Positions 6,829-12,954 of a DNA stretch of 12,954 nucleotides are shown piece after piece. Origin of the DNA: an uncultured Bacilli bacterium (GTDB lineage: Bacteria > Bacillota_I > Bacilli_A > RFN20 > CAG-826); NCBI GenBank assembly GCA_905236535.1, contig CAJOQN010000005.1, positions 1-12,954 of the forward strand. Direction: 5' to 3'. Made by a program: the position numbers and the translations under genes. Position 1 is the first letter of the stretch. Each line of letters begins with the position of its first letter. The notes under the pieces are model-generated. The model saw only the letters and a program-made list of their open reading frames with translations, was not told where the DNA came from and did not search any database.

Positions 6829-7078
6829 ATGAAACTCGATGAATTTAATGATGTAAAATCACGGACGAGAAAGAAACGTATCGTTCTTTTGAATTTGAAA
6901 AACTTCAAATAAAGAATTTAGTGGTTCAAAAAACAACAAGCGTGAAAACCGTGATGAATTAAACCCATCAACCAATTTAAATAATGAAAATGTGGAAGCG
7001 GTCATCGCTGATAACATCGATAAATTAAGAGAAAAGATTCATAGAATCTGTTATTTCTTTTTTAATCCTTATTTATAA
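6829..7078 (+). pseudogene. Shattered plus-strand ORF, possible decayed gene
   Basis: This is the only coding-like signal on the plus strand. An ATG at 6829 opens MKLDEFNDVK, which soon leaves phase. From about 6858 another frame reads ITDEKETYRSFEFEKLQIK, and from about 6899 a third frame reads for some 59 codons (NKEFSGSKNNKRENRDELNP, then a segment including ENVEAVIADNIDKLREKIHR) to a TAA at 7076-7078. All three pieces have the same character: hydrophilic, rich in K, E, N and D, with a predicted amphipathic helix near the end. Joining them needs two single-base shifts in the same direction, giving a protein of about 80 residues. I do not recognise the family. A weak promoter (TTAAAA, 17 bases, GATAAT at 6815-6820) ends 8 bases before the ATG. 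It may instead be chance ORFs in A/T-rich noncoding DNA. Confidence 0.35.
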
Positions 7079-7105
7079 AAATTAATAGCGACGTTAATGT
7101 CCACT

Positions 7106-7126
7106 AAAAAAGAGGTACGCCTCTTT
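7106..7126 (-). terminator. Rho-independent terminator after the oxidoreductase gene
   Basis: AAAGAGG (7109-7115), loop TACG and CCTCTTT (7120-7126) form a 7-bp stem. On the minus strand it is followed by a run of six T (7111 down to 7106, partly shared with the stem). It starts two bases past the TAA at 7128-7130, so it ends the GH2/oxidoreductase unit and insulates the gap to its left. Confidence 0.85.
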
Positions 7127-7127
7127 A

Positions 7128-7706
7128 TTATAATTCCTTAATAAGATTGTCTAAGGTTATAATCCCTTCTTTAATCTTTCTATCAATCTCTTCATTCACT
7201 TCATTTTCTGGTAAGAAATCAAGATTGTTTAAAGAGATGACTTCATATTTAGGAATACCCCATAAAGCGCATAATGCTTTTAAAAAAGGAGAAGCTCCAT
7301 CTAAAGGAGAATAATCTTCAATGCTCATTCCTCTCGTGGTGATTAGTAACATAAACTTATTTTTCGCTAAACCAGAGAATCGATCTTTATCTTGTTTAAA
7401 GGCGACGTCAAAGATAGTTATTCTTTCAAAAAACACCTTCAATAAAGCCGGAAACGACATATCCCATAGAGGCGCGGAGATAATCAAAGCGTCCATTGAA
7501 AATATTTCTTTAGCAATTCTAAATGATTCCGGATCATTAGTTTTATCATCAAAGTTATGAGAAGTCACAGGAAGAAGGTTTAAATCGTTTAAATTATAAG
7601 AAACAAATTCCACCTCATCTTTAAAAGATGAGATAATCCCATCAGTGAGTCTTCTTGTTCTTGATTCTTTTCTAATCGTCGAATCGATAAGGGCAATTCT
7701 TTTCAT
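7128..7706 (-). CDS. Flavodoxin-fold NAD(P)H-dependent FMN oxidoreductase (azoreductase/Flavodoxin_2-like)
   Basis: This 192-residue cytoplasmic flavoprotein belongs to the Flavodoxin_2 / NADPH-dependent FMN reductase superfamily. The first strand and phosphate-binding loop are MKRIALIDSTIRKESRTRRL. SAPLWDMSFPALLKVFFERI (about 78-97) is the flavin-contacting segment, equivalent to P-M-x-N-x-S-x-P-x-x-L-K in AzoR. TTRGMS at about 123-128 is a second cofactor loop. Such enzymes reduce quinones, azo or nitro compounds with bound FMN; the true substrate is unknown. I place the start at the ATG at 7706. A longer frame to 7781 would add 25 hydrophobic residues, run into the GH2 gene and cover the promoter at 7714-7742, and the beta-alpha-beta motif begins exactly at this Met. 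The ATG has no Shine-Dalgarno and lies 7 bases after the -10 box. Confidence 0.85.
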   Translation of the reverse strand: MKRIALIDSTIRKESRTRRLTDGIISSFKDEVEFVSYNLNDLNLLPVTSHNFDDKTNDPESFRIAKEIFSMDALIISAPLWDMSFPALLKVFFERITIFDVAFKQDKDRFSGLAKNKFMLLITTRGMSIEDYSPLDGASPFLKALCALWGIPKYEVISLNNLDFLPENEVNEEIDRKIKEGIITLDNLIKEL

Positions 7707-7713
7707 GAATAGT

Positions 7714-7742
7714 ATTTTATCTCGCTTAAGAGATAATGTTAA
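7714..7742 (-). promoter_or_regulatory. Sigma-A-type promoter of the oxidoreductase gene, giving a leaderless start
   Basis: On the minus strand TTAACA (7742-7737), a spacer of exactly 17 bases, and TAAAAT (7719-7714) each match the consensus at 5 of 6 positions. The ATG at 7706 is 7 bases after the -10, so the transcript should begin at or within a base or two of the start codon. The spacer holds an inverted repeat ATCTC-N6-GAGAT (7719-7734) that could be bound by a repressor. The promoter fits wholly in the 43-base gap after the GH2 stop. Confidence 0.7.
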
Positions 7743-7749
7743 CCATATA

Positions 7750-10092
7750 TTAAAGAGTAATGGAATTAGAAAGGTCTCCACTTTGGACTTTTACCATCGT
7801 CGCTTCACCTTTCTTTTTAACAACGATTAAAGCTTCACCATAATATGTATCGACATAGGTGTTATTATATCCCTCTTCGTTATATGGAGAAGCATTACCC
7901 GCGCCTAATAATTCTCCACCTTGAACGAGGATATCCACTCGTTGATAATATAAAGGTTTAAGGATTCCTTTTCTATCAGTGAATCTCACCTTAATATAAT
8001 AAATATCGTCGTTGCTTAATTTATCTTCTTTTATCAATGATAAAATCGTCTCTTCTTTCGCTGTAAATAAACTATGTTTAGATAAGACATGCCCATCTTT
8101 AGAGAGGTTCACCGCGGTAATAACTCCGTCTTTATAAGGGGTGATGAAATAACGAACACAGTTCTTTTTAAAACGTTTTCTCCCCTTCTTCTCTCCGTTG
8201 ACATATAATTCGACGATTGGAGCCTTAGAATAGACTTCTACCTTCGCTTTTTTATTCTCGTATCCAGGATAAGTCCAACTCTCTAAAGCATTGGAGAATT
8301 TCCACGCGGATGGAGAGTGTTTTTCTGAGGTGTGATGAACCGGGACAACAGCGATAAGTGGTTTATCCTCTAAGTCATACGCCACTTTCGTATATAAAGC
8401 TTCTCCTAGTGGAGAGCCAATAAGATTTAATCTTCCGCTTCCCGAACTTATCCATCCGCATGAAGGTTTAAAGGTCTTCGCATATTCTTTATATTCCCAG
8501 GCTCCGACCCCTACTTCTCCTAAATAATCCATGCCAGCCCATACGAAATCACCGATAATTTGGGGATATTTTTTCATTAATTCATAAGCTTTATAAGTGT
8601 CGCCGCAGAAGGTTTCGCTTCCCACGATGATTCGATATGAATATTTTTTAACATCTTTTTTATATCGAAGGATTCCATAATTATATCCAGCGATATCCAT
8701 CTCTTTAAAACAATCTTTGGTCTTTCTATCGCATCCTCTTAGTTTGGCCATATGTTTCATAAAGCCATCCCCAAATATTCCCGCGAGGTTATTAAAGAAT
8801 TCACTCCCCACTTTCTTTTGAGGGTTTTTGTAAGCTTTTTTATCACTATAGACCCCAAAACCTAAAGAATATAAATAATTAAAGAAGATGTTCACTCCGA
8901 CAGTCACAGGGCGAGAAGAATCTAATTGATGACAGACATCTCTCATCCTTTTAAAGAATTCAATTCCTTCTTTTTCTCCGGTCTCTGCGACTTCATTTCC
9001 TAAAGAATACATGATAACAGAGGGATGATTGTAGTCCTTATTAATCATCTCTTTTAAATCCTCATCGTACCAATCTTCGATATATGAGGCATAATCGTAT
9101 CGCGTTTTATGAATATACCACATGTCGACATATTCATCCATCACGAGCATTCCGAGCCTGTCAGAGGCCTCTAAAAGCCATTTAGAGGAAGGATTATGCG
9201 CGCTTCTAATCGCGTTATAGCCATTTTCTTTTAATAATTTAATCTTTCGATATTCGCTTTCCTTAAAGCATCTCGCTCCTAAGACCCCATTATCCGAATG
9301 GATACAGGCTCCTCTTAGAATCACTCTTTTGTTATTTAAAAGGAATCCCTTATCGCTTGAAAAAGAGATAGATCTAATCCCAAAAGTGGTTTCATAGACA
9401 TCATTTTTAAAGATAATCTTAAGATGATAAAGATGAGGGTTATTAATATCCCATAAAATGGGATTCTTAATTTCAAAATTAACATCAAACTTTCTATCGT
9501 TAGAATTTACTTTAAAGTGATATCGACTATTGTCATCAAATAATTCAATATTTGCTTCTCCATCATCAGTGGTTTTAAAAAAGATATTAATTAAACCTTT
9601 ATCAATATCTAAAGTGGTGATTTTGACACTTTGAGGAAGAATTCGTTCCTTTTCTAAAACATATAAATTGACAGGACGATATATACCCGCGCCTGAATAC
9701 CATCTGGAATTAGGTTGATCAGAATTCGTCGCGATAACGATTAATTCATTATCTTCATCAAAGTGTAAATAAGTGGTGATGTCGATGAAAAAATTGGTGT
9801 ATCCATATGGATGAGATTTAATCCTTATATCATTAAGATATATTTCCGCGTTGTGATAGACACCTTCAAATTCTAAGACGATGACTTTATCTTGATATTT
9901 AGGATCTATTTTAAAAATTTTACGATATTCATAATCCTTGCCAATAAACCATGAAATATTGACACCCCCATCACTTTCGTTGGAGCGGCTTTCATATATC
10001 AAAGCGTCATGAGGAAGAGAGATATTTTGATATTGTTCATCGCTATTTAAATGACGATACGACCATCCTTTATTGAAATCTAACTTTTCCAT
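7750..10092 (-). CDS. GH2 glycoside hydrolase, probable beta-galactosidase
   Basis: This 780-residue cytoplasmic enzyme has no signal peptide or membrane helix. Domains in order: an N-terminal jelly-roll sugar-binding domain (about 1-150, with NSRWYSGAGIYRPV typical of the family), an immunoglobulin-like domain (about 155-250), the TIM barrel (about 255-560) and C-terminal beta domains (about 570-780) including a DUF4982-like segment around VELYVNGEKKG. Catalytic residues are visible: acid/base E367 in YSLGNEVAE and nucleophile E493 in VGSETF. RGACIHSDNG and IRSAHNPSS are further GH2 barrel marks. The domain set fits beta-galactosidases of gut Bacillota, but beta-glucuronidase or beta-mannosidase activity cannot be excluded by eye. 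The ATG has no Shine-Dalgarno, and an extended -10 ends 6 bases before it. No terminator follows; readthrough into the oxidoreductase gene is likely. It probably acts on imported oligosaccharides. Confidence 0.88.
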   Translation of the reverse strand: MEKLDFNKGWSYRHLNSDEQYQNISLPHDALIYESRSNESDGGVNISWFIGKDYEYRKIFKIDPKYQDKVIVLEFEGVYHNAEIYLNDIRIKSHPYGYTNFFIDITTYLHFDEDNELIVIATNSDQPNSRWYSGAGIYRPVNLYVLEKERILPQSVKITTLDIDKGLINIFFKTTDDGEANIELFDDNSRYHFKVNSNDRKFDVNFEIKNPILWDINNPHLYHLKIIFKNDVYETTFGIRSISFSSDKGFLLNNKRVILRGACIHSDNGVLGARCFKESEYRKIKLLKENGYNAIRSAHNPSSKWLLEASDRLGMLVMDEYVDMWYIHKTRYDYASYIEDWYDEDLKEMINKDYNHPSVIMYSLGNEVAETGEKEGIEFFKRMRDVCHQLDSSRPVTVGVNIFFNYLYSLGFGVYSDKKAYKNPQKKVGSEFFNNLAGIFGDGFMKHMAKLRGCDRKTKDCFKEMDIAGYNYGILRYKKDVKKYSYRIIVGSETFCGDTYKAYELMKKYPQIIGDFVWAGMDYLGEVGVGAWEYKEYAKTFKPSCGWISSGSGRLNLIGSPLGEALYTKVAYDLEDKPLIAVVPVHHTSEKHSPSAWKFSNALESWTYPGYENKKAKVEVYSKAPIVELYVNGEKKGRKRFKKNCVRYFITPYKDGVITAVNLSKDGHVLSKHSLFTAKEETILSLIKEDKLSNDDIYYIKVRFTDRKGILKPLYYQRVDILVQGGELLGAGNASPYNEEGYNNTYVDTYYGEALIVVKKKGEATMVKVQSGDLSNSITL

Positions 10093-10098
10093 AATTTA

Positions 10099-10107
10099 TC
10101 TATAACA
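10099..10107 (-). promoter_or_regulatory. Extended -10 promoter of the GH2 gene, giving a leaderless start
   Basis: On the minus strand TGTTATAGA (10107 to 10099) is a TG-extended -10 (TATAGA). Only TAAATT separates it from the ATG at 10092, so transcription would begin at about the A of the ATG. No convincing -35 is present. The 14 bases from the TG onward differ at one position from the operon promoter at 6595-6603. Confidence 0.55.
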
Positions 10108-10117
10108 TAACATCTAT

Positions 10118-10140
10118 TAATGAAAGATAATCAATCATTA
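10118..10140. repeat. Inverted repeat over the -35 zone of the GH2 promoter
   Basis: TAATGA (10118-10123) and TCATTA (10135-10140) form a 6-bp inverted repeat with 11 bases between, a centre-to-centre distance of 17. It covers the place where a -35 box would lie for the promoter at 10099-10107, suggesting an operator for a dimeric regulator of the glycosidase. The arms are short, so chance is possible. Confidence 0.3.
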
Positions 10141-10162
10141 CCCAAATAACCTCTTTTAATAC

Positions 10163-10192
10163 AAAAATAGAGGCGAACATGGTTCGCCCCTA
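10163..10192 (-). terminator. Strong intrinsic terminator after the GH3/membrane protein operon
   Basis: The stem 10168-10178 with 10182-10192 and loop 10179-10181 has 11 pairs, with core GGCGAAC/GTTCGCC. The single A/C mismatch (10171 and 10189) becomes a G-U pair only in minus-strand RNA, and a run of five T (10167-10163) follows on that strand. Both facts fix the direction as leftward. It lies about 30 bases past the stop of the 140-residue membrane protein. Confidence 0.9.
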
Positions 10193-10222
10193 CTAAGATG
10201 TGGGTATGAAAGAGAGGATAAT

Positions 10223-10645
10223 TTATTCTTTTAGGAAACACACCACAATATCTAGAAGTGTACTTAATAAGAGGAACACTCCAAAGATCATGATGTTTGG
10301 AAATTGAGCGGGGTCGCCCCACATAACAATCTTATAGATAACGTCGACGATGGAAAGAATACTTCCAAGGACGAAGAACATCATAGCGACACCTTTAACA
10401 ATCGCCCCAATAAGTTCAACATAAGAGGCAATCTTCTCATGAGGAATAAAAATCGAAGCAACACTAATAATTAAAGCGACGATTAAGAAGATTCCACATG
10501 GGAGATATTGACTTGGAATACCTCTTGGAAAGGCTCCTTTATTCAAAACATAGAATAATGGGATTAAACCAAGAAGAATCGCTGAAAACTTAAGGATATA
10601 AACAATGAGGTTACTTTTAATTTTGTTTGATAAAGCGACAAACAT
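10223..10645 (-). CDS. Small four-helix membrane protein of unknown function, downstream of GH3
   Basis: I do not recognise this 140-residue protein. It is almost wholly hydrophobic, with four likely membrane helices at about 13-34, 46-67, 78-102 and 115-137. The loops are short, including IFIPHEKIAS and MWGDPAQFP. Basic residues near the N-terminus (K8, K10) suggest that end is cytosolic. The start is the ATG at 10645, not the longer frame reaching 10678: AGGAGG (10655-10660) stands nine bases upstream, and the longer frame would overlap the GH3 coding end. The GH3 stop is one base before this ATG, so the two are almost certainly co-transcribed and translationally coupled. A partner role for the anchored glycosidase (assembly, anchoring or transport) is only an inference from position. 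Confidence 0.8.
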   Translation of the reverse strand: MFVALSNKIKSNLIVYILKFSAILLGLIPLFYVLNKGAFPRGIPSQYLPCGIFLIVALIISVASIFIPHEKIASYVELIGAIVKGVAMMFFVLGSILSIVDVIYKIVMWGDPAQFPNIMIFGVFLLLSTLLDIVVCFLKE

Positions 10646-10646
10646 C

Positions 10647-12954
10647 TTATTCAGCCTCCTTTTGTTTCTTTTTGCCAATGATGTTTAACTGGGTTAACAC
10701 CATCATCGTGCATGAGGCTAAGACTAAGACACCCATGACCACACAGATGGCGATTTCCGTCGTGGTCCACCATGGGGTGTGAACAATGATTTGAGCTTGT
10801 TCACTGATGCCGTTCATAACATTAGAATTAACCACATTATATTGTGAGTGTTTTACGGCGAGGACTAATTTTTGATAGATATAACCATCATCATTGTTCT
10901 TTATGTGGTTCTTAATCGCTTTGGTGGATTGTCCACTGCCATCGGCAGTAAATAAATCTAAACCAGAATCAAGAATGGTAATTCTATCTTTGGAATAAAT
11001 AATGGTCGCGTCGGATTGAAGGAAACCTTTGAATCCCCATTCTTCTCTGGTCACCGCTTTAGTGTGATAATCAGAGTTTTGAGAGACACAACCAATTCTG
11101 TTAAAGGCCATCATACAAGCATATGAGACATCACCGGTGAGAATACTTTCAAATCCTCTTAAAGAGGTTTCTCTAATGGCTTGCTCTTGAATGAAGTTAC
11201 AAACTCCTTGTCTAGCGAATTCTTGGTCGTTTAAGCAGAAGTGTTTCGCTCCGGCGGAAGCGCCTTTAGAGCGGTAGCCAAGACCTTCGTGTCTCGCCAC
11301 TAAATAAGTCATATTACCATCTTCGGAGAAATAAATTGGGTTTCTGCCGTTGAATGGAGTGCGATGTAAGTTGCAACCTGGACCATTGATGGATTGAGTT
11401 TTGGTCCATAAACAATGTTCGCCCATCATTTGACCACGACGATAAATGATATCTTCGTTACAAGTGGCCGCTAAGATTGGTTCACATGGCCATGTTGTAC
11501 ATTTTTCACGATTATTATATGGAAGAGTGGTGACCACTCCGAGTGGTCCATCAAGCATCACGGCTTTTGGAATACCGAATTTTGGGAATGGTTTAGTGCC
11601 ATAGCCTTCGGCAACCCAAGAAGCGAGTTCATCGACGGTCCATTGTTTGAAATATTCATCCCATAATGGATCATCGAAGTCTTTTCCTCTTAATTTAATA
11701 AGAGGGATATTTAAGGTCATATCTCCGGTGATGATTCCTCTCATCGAAGGAGCATCCGCGGCTTTTTGATAGAGGTTACCAGCCATTAATCTCATCATTT
11801 CTTGAGTGGCGGCCACTACTGTTTGAGCGGTTGGATAAGTGCCAGCCCAATCTTGACGAGAGATATAGGTAACTTTGGCTTCATCGAAGAAATAATTTAA
11901 GTCGGTGGATTCGAATCTATTGGTGACTCTATTACCGGTAATTAAAGAATTAGCGAATTCATCACTATTGAAATCCATATGCCAGGTATAAGCTTTGGCT
12001 TCATCACCAGCAACCGGATTACCGAGTTCATCAATCATTCCACTCGCGCCTTTTTTCTTTAAGATGTTATTTAAGGCATCATGAGAAGAATTACCAATCC
12101 CAAGATAATAATCACCTTCGCTTAAGATATAACCTTTCGCGGTCTTAGAATCATAAGAGGCTAATAAATATTTCTCCACTTTAATATCTAAGGTTTCTTG
12201 TTCATTAGGTTCAAGAAGAGCGGTTTTACCAAAACCGACGATATTTACCGCGGCTTTTTCCACGAGGTTTGTCTTTTCATAATCTCCATATGGAGTGTTG
12301 GCGTAGACTTGAACGGAGTGTTTGCCAGCCACACTGCCAGTGTTTTTGACCGTCACTTTTACAGAATAAGTATGATCTTCGCTATTTTCAGTGACACTAT
12401 CAATGGTTTCAGAGAATGAAGTATAGCTTAATCCACTACCAAATGGATAAACCATTTCTTTGGCGTAATCCCAAGAGGAACTCCCTTGAATCGCGCCTAC
12501 TGGATTAGAGGCACCACCTTGATTAAGGATGACATCTTCATATCTAGTTTCATAATATTTATATCCCACATAGATGCTTTCAACCATCGTAGACATATAA
12601 GAGATATACATCTCATCATCCGCTTTGATGGTGTTTTTGATTTCATCAATGTTCGAGAATTTAGGAGTGTTAGTCCCTTCGTTAACACACGCTGGAGCGC
12701 TGAGAGAGTTCGCAGCCCAGGTATCTGGGGTACGACCACTTGGATTAACAACACCAGTGAGTAAATCAGGGATGGCTTTTGCGCCCCATTGTCCAGGGAA
12801 GCCGAAGCATAAGACCGCGTCAATCGCCTCATCTTCGCACCATCCAAGTTCAACCGTGTAAGAAGTATTAAGAAGAACAACAATCTTATTAAAGACTCCG
12901 TTAGCCTTATATTGTTTGACCAAATTGATCATGTCTAATTCTTCTTGATGCATC
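10647..12954 (-). CDS. Domain-swapped GH3 beta-glycosidase with C-terminal membrane anchor (5' end cut by the window)
   Basis: The visible 768 residues lack the protein's N-terminus: they begin inside the alpha/beta sandwich domain, so the Met at 12953 is internal. The domain order is the reverse of ordinary GH3: alpha/beta sandwich (fragment 1-175, with GFPGQWGAKAIPDLLTG and NPSGRTPDTW), fibronectin-III-like domain (about 180-290), then the TIM barrel (about 360-700). This order is known from Ruminococcus albus and Butyrivibrio beta-glucosidases. Barrel marks are VTYISRQDWAGTYP (361-374), LDGPLGV (467-473), GRNPIYFSEDG (536-546), KHFCLNDQE (570-578) and the nucleophile D648 in FLQSDAT. After the barrel comes a single membrane helix (about 727-752) and a KKKQK cytosolic tail, so the enzyme should face outward, tethered at its C-terminus. 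A signal segment is expected off-window. Specificity (beta-glucoside or xyloside) cannot be set by eye. It is followed by the small membrane protein gene. Confidence 0.88.
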   Translation of the reverse strand, partial: MHQEELDMINLVKQYKANGVFNKIVVLLNTSYTVELGWCEDEAIDAVLCFGFPGQWGAKAIPDLLTGVVNPSGRTPDTWAANSLSAPACVNEGTNTPKFSNIDEIKNTIKADDEMYISYMSTMVESIYVGYKYYETRYEDVILNQGGASNPVGAIQGSSSWDYAKEMVYPFGSGLSYTSFSETIDSVTENSEDHTYSVKVTVKNTGSVAGKHSVQVYANTPYGDYEKTNLVEKAAVNIVGFGKTALLEPNEQETLDIKVEKYLLASYDSKTAKGYILSEGDYYLGIGNSSHDALNNILKKKGASGMIDELGNPVAGDEAKAYTWHMDFNSDEFANSLITGNRVTNRFESTDLNYFFDEAKVTYISRQDWAGTYPTAQTVVAATQEMMRLMAGNLYQKAADAPSMRGIITGDMTLNIPLIKLRGKDFDDPLWDEYFKQWTVDELASWVAEGYGTKPFPKFGIPKAVMLDGPLGVVTTLPYNNREKCTTWPCEPILAATCNEDIIYRRGQMMGEHCLWTKTQSINGPGCNLHRTPFNGRNPIYFSEDGNMTYLVARHEGLGYRSKGASAGAKHFCLNDQEFARQGVCNFIQEQAIRETSLRGFESILTGDVSYACMMAFNRIGCVSQNSDYHTKAVTREEWGFKGFLQSDATIIYSKDRITILDSGLDLFTADGSGQSTKAIKNHIKNNDDGYIYQKLVLAVKHSQYNVVNSNVMNGISEQAQIIVHTPWWTTTEIAICVVMGVLVLASCTMMVLTQLNIIGKKKQKEAE

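Larger units (their letters stand above)
6604..7105. other. Intergenic stretch without an intact gene
   Basis: About 500 bases separate the promoter of the flippase-like gene from the terminator of the oxidoreductase gene. No ORF of 60 residues or more is open on either strand, and I see no tRNA or CRISPR structure. It contains A/T-rich sequence with the palindrome AAAAAAGCTTTTTT (6700-6713), a shattered plus-strand ORF (6829-7078), a 17-base inverted repeat (6795-6811) and a DnaA-box-like 9-mer (6811-6819), each listed separately. Confidence 0.7.

Noticed and set aside
7707..7781. Longer N-terminus for the flavin oxidoreductase (start at 7781) as a signal segment
   Set aside because: It would overlap the GH2 coding end and cover a good promoter, and the flavodoxin fold begins exactly at the internal Met at 7706.
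10646..10678. Longer start (10678) for the small membrane protein
   Set aside because: It would overlap the GH3 coding end, and the ATG at 10645 has AGGAGG at nine bases.
12198..12883. Plus- and minus-strand ORFs of 73-128 codons inside the GH3 gene, and similar ones inside other genes
   Set aside because: They lie in other frames of clearly conserved genes, show no recognisable motifs and have low-complexity or atypical composition.
1..12954. tRNA, rRNA, CRISPR array, insertion sequence or riboswitch
   Set aside because: I looked for cloverleaf ends, repeated spacers, transposase motifs and long structured leaders and saw none; the leaders here are too short for riboswitches.

Overview
This AT-rich window (by eye about 35-40% G+C) comes from a low-GC Gram-positive-type bacterium. 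The best guess is an uncultured gut or rumen lineage of Bacillota/Mycoplasmatota (RF39-, Acholeplasma- or Erysipelotrichia-like). Supporting signs are YhaM and RecX of the Bacillus type and length, a glycosyltransferase resembling the diacylglycerol glucosyltransferases of Acholeplasma and streptococci, a domain-swapped GH3 glycosidase with a C-terminal membrane anchor, and A/T-rich codon use. Tryptophan is TGG throughout and TGA is not read as Trp, so the Mycoplasma code (table 4) is not used. Lineage is inferred from content only.

All ten recognisable genes lie on the minus strand, so transcription runs from right to left. Right part (12954-10223): the 3' portion of a membrane-anchored GH3 glycosidase cut by the window edge, followed one base later by a small four-helix membrane protein and a strong terminator at 10163-10192. 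Middle (10092-7128): a cytoplasmic GH2 beta-galactosidase-type enzyme, then a flavodoxin-fold NAD(P)H oxidoreductase with its own promoter, closed by a terminator at 7106-7126. Next comes a gap of about 500 bases (6604-7105) with no intact gene. It holds a shattered plus-strand ORF remnant, a 17-base palindrome and a single DnaA-box-like 9-mer. Left part (6581-159): a tight six-gene operon: flippase-like lipid membrane protein, GT4 lipid glycosyltransferase, RecX, YhaM, iron-type alcohol dehydrogenase and a potassium channel. Adjacent genes overlap or are 2-9 bases apart. A terminator follows at 122-153, with two further hairpins out to the left edge.

The glycosyltransferase and the UPF0104/LPG-synthase-type membrane protein plausibly work together on membrane glycolipids. 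RecX (RecA modulator) and YhaM (3'-5' exonuclease) look like housekeeping passengers. GH3 (outside, anchored) and GH2 (cytoplasm) suggest stepwise breakdown of plant or host oligosaccharides, although they are in separate transcripts.

The most distinctive observation concerns translation starts. The three genes that open transcripts inside the window (6581, 7706, 10092) have no Shine-Dalgarno sequence and carry a recognisable -10 box only 6-13 bases before the ATG. The six downstream genes of operons all have a clear Shine-Dalgarno, five of them spaced 9 bases. This is the expected signature of leaderless or near-leaderless mRNAs. Two of the promoters share an almost identical motif, TGTTATAG(A/T)TAAAT.
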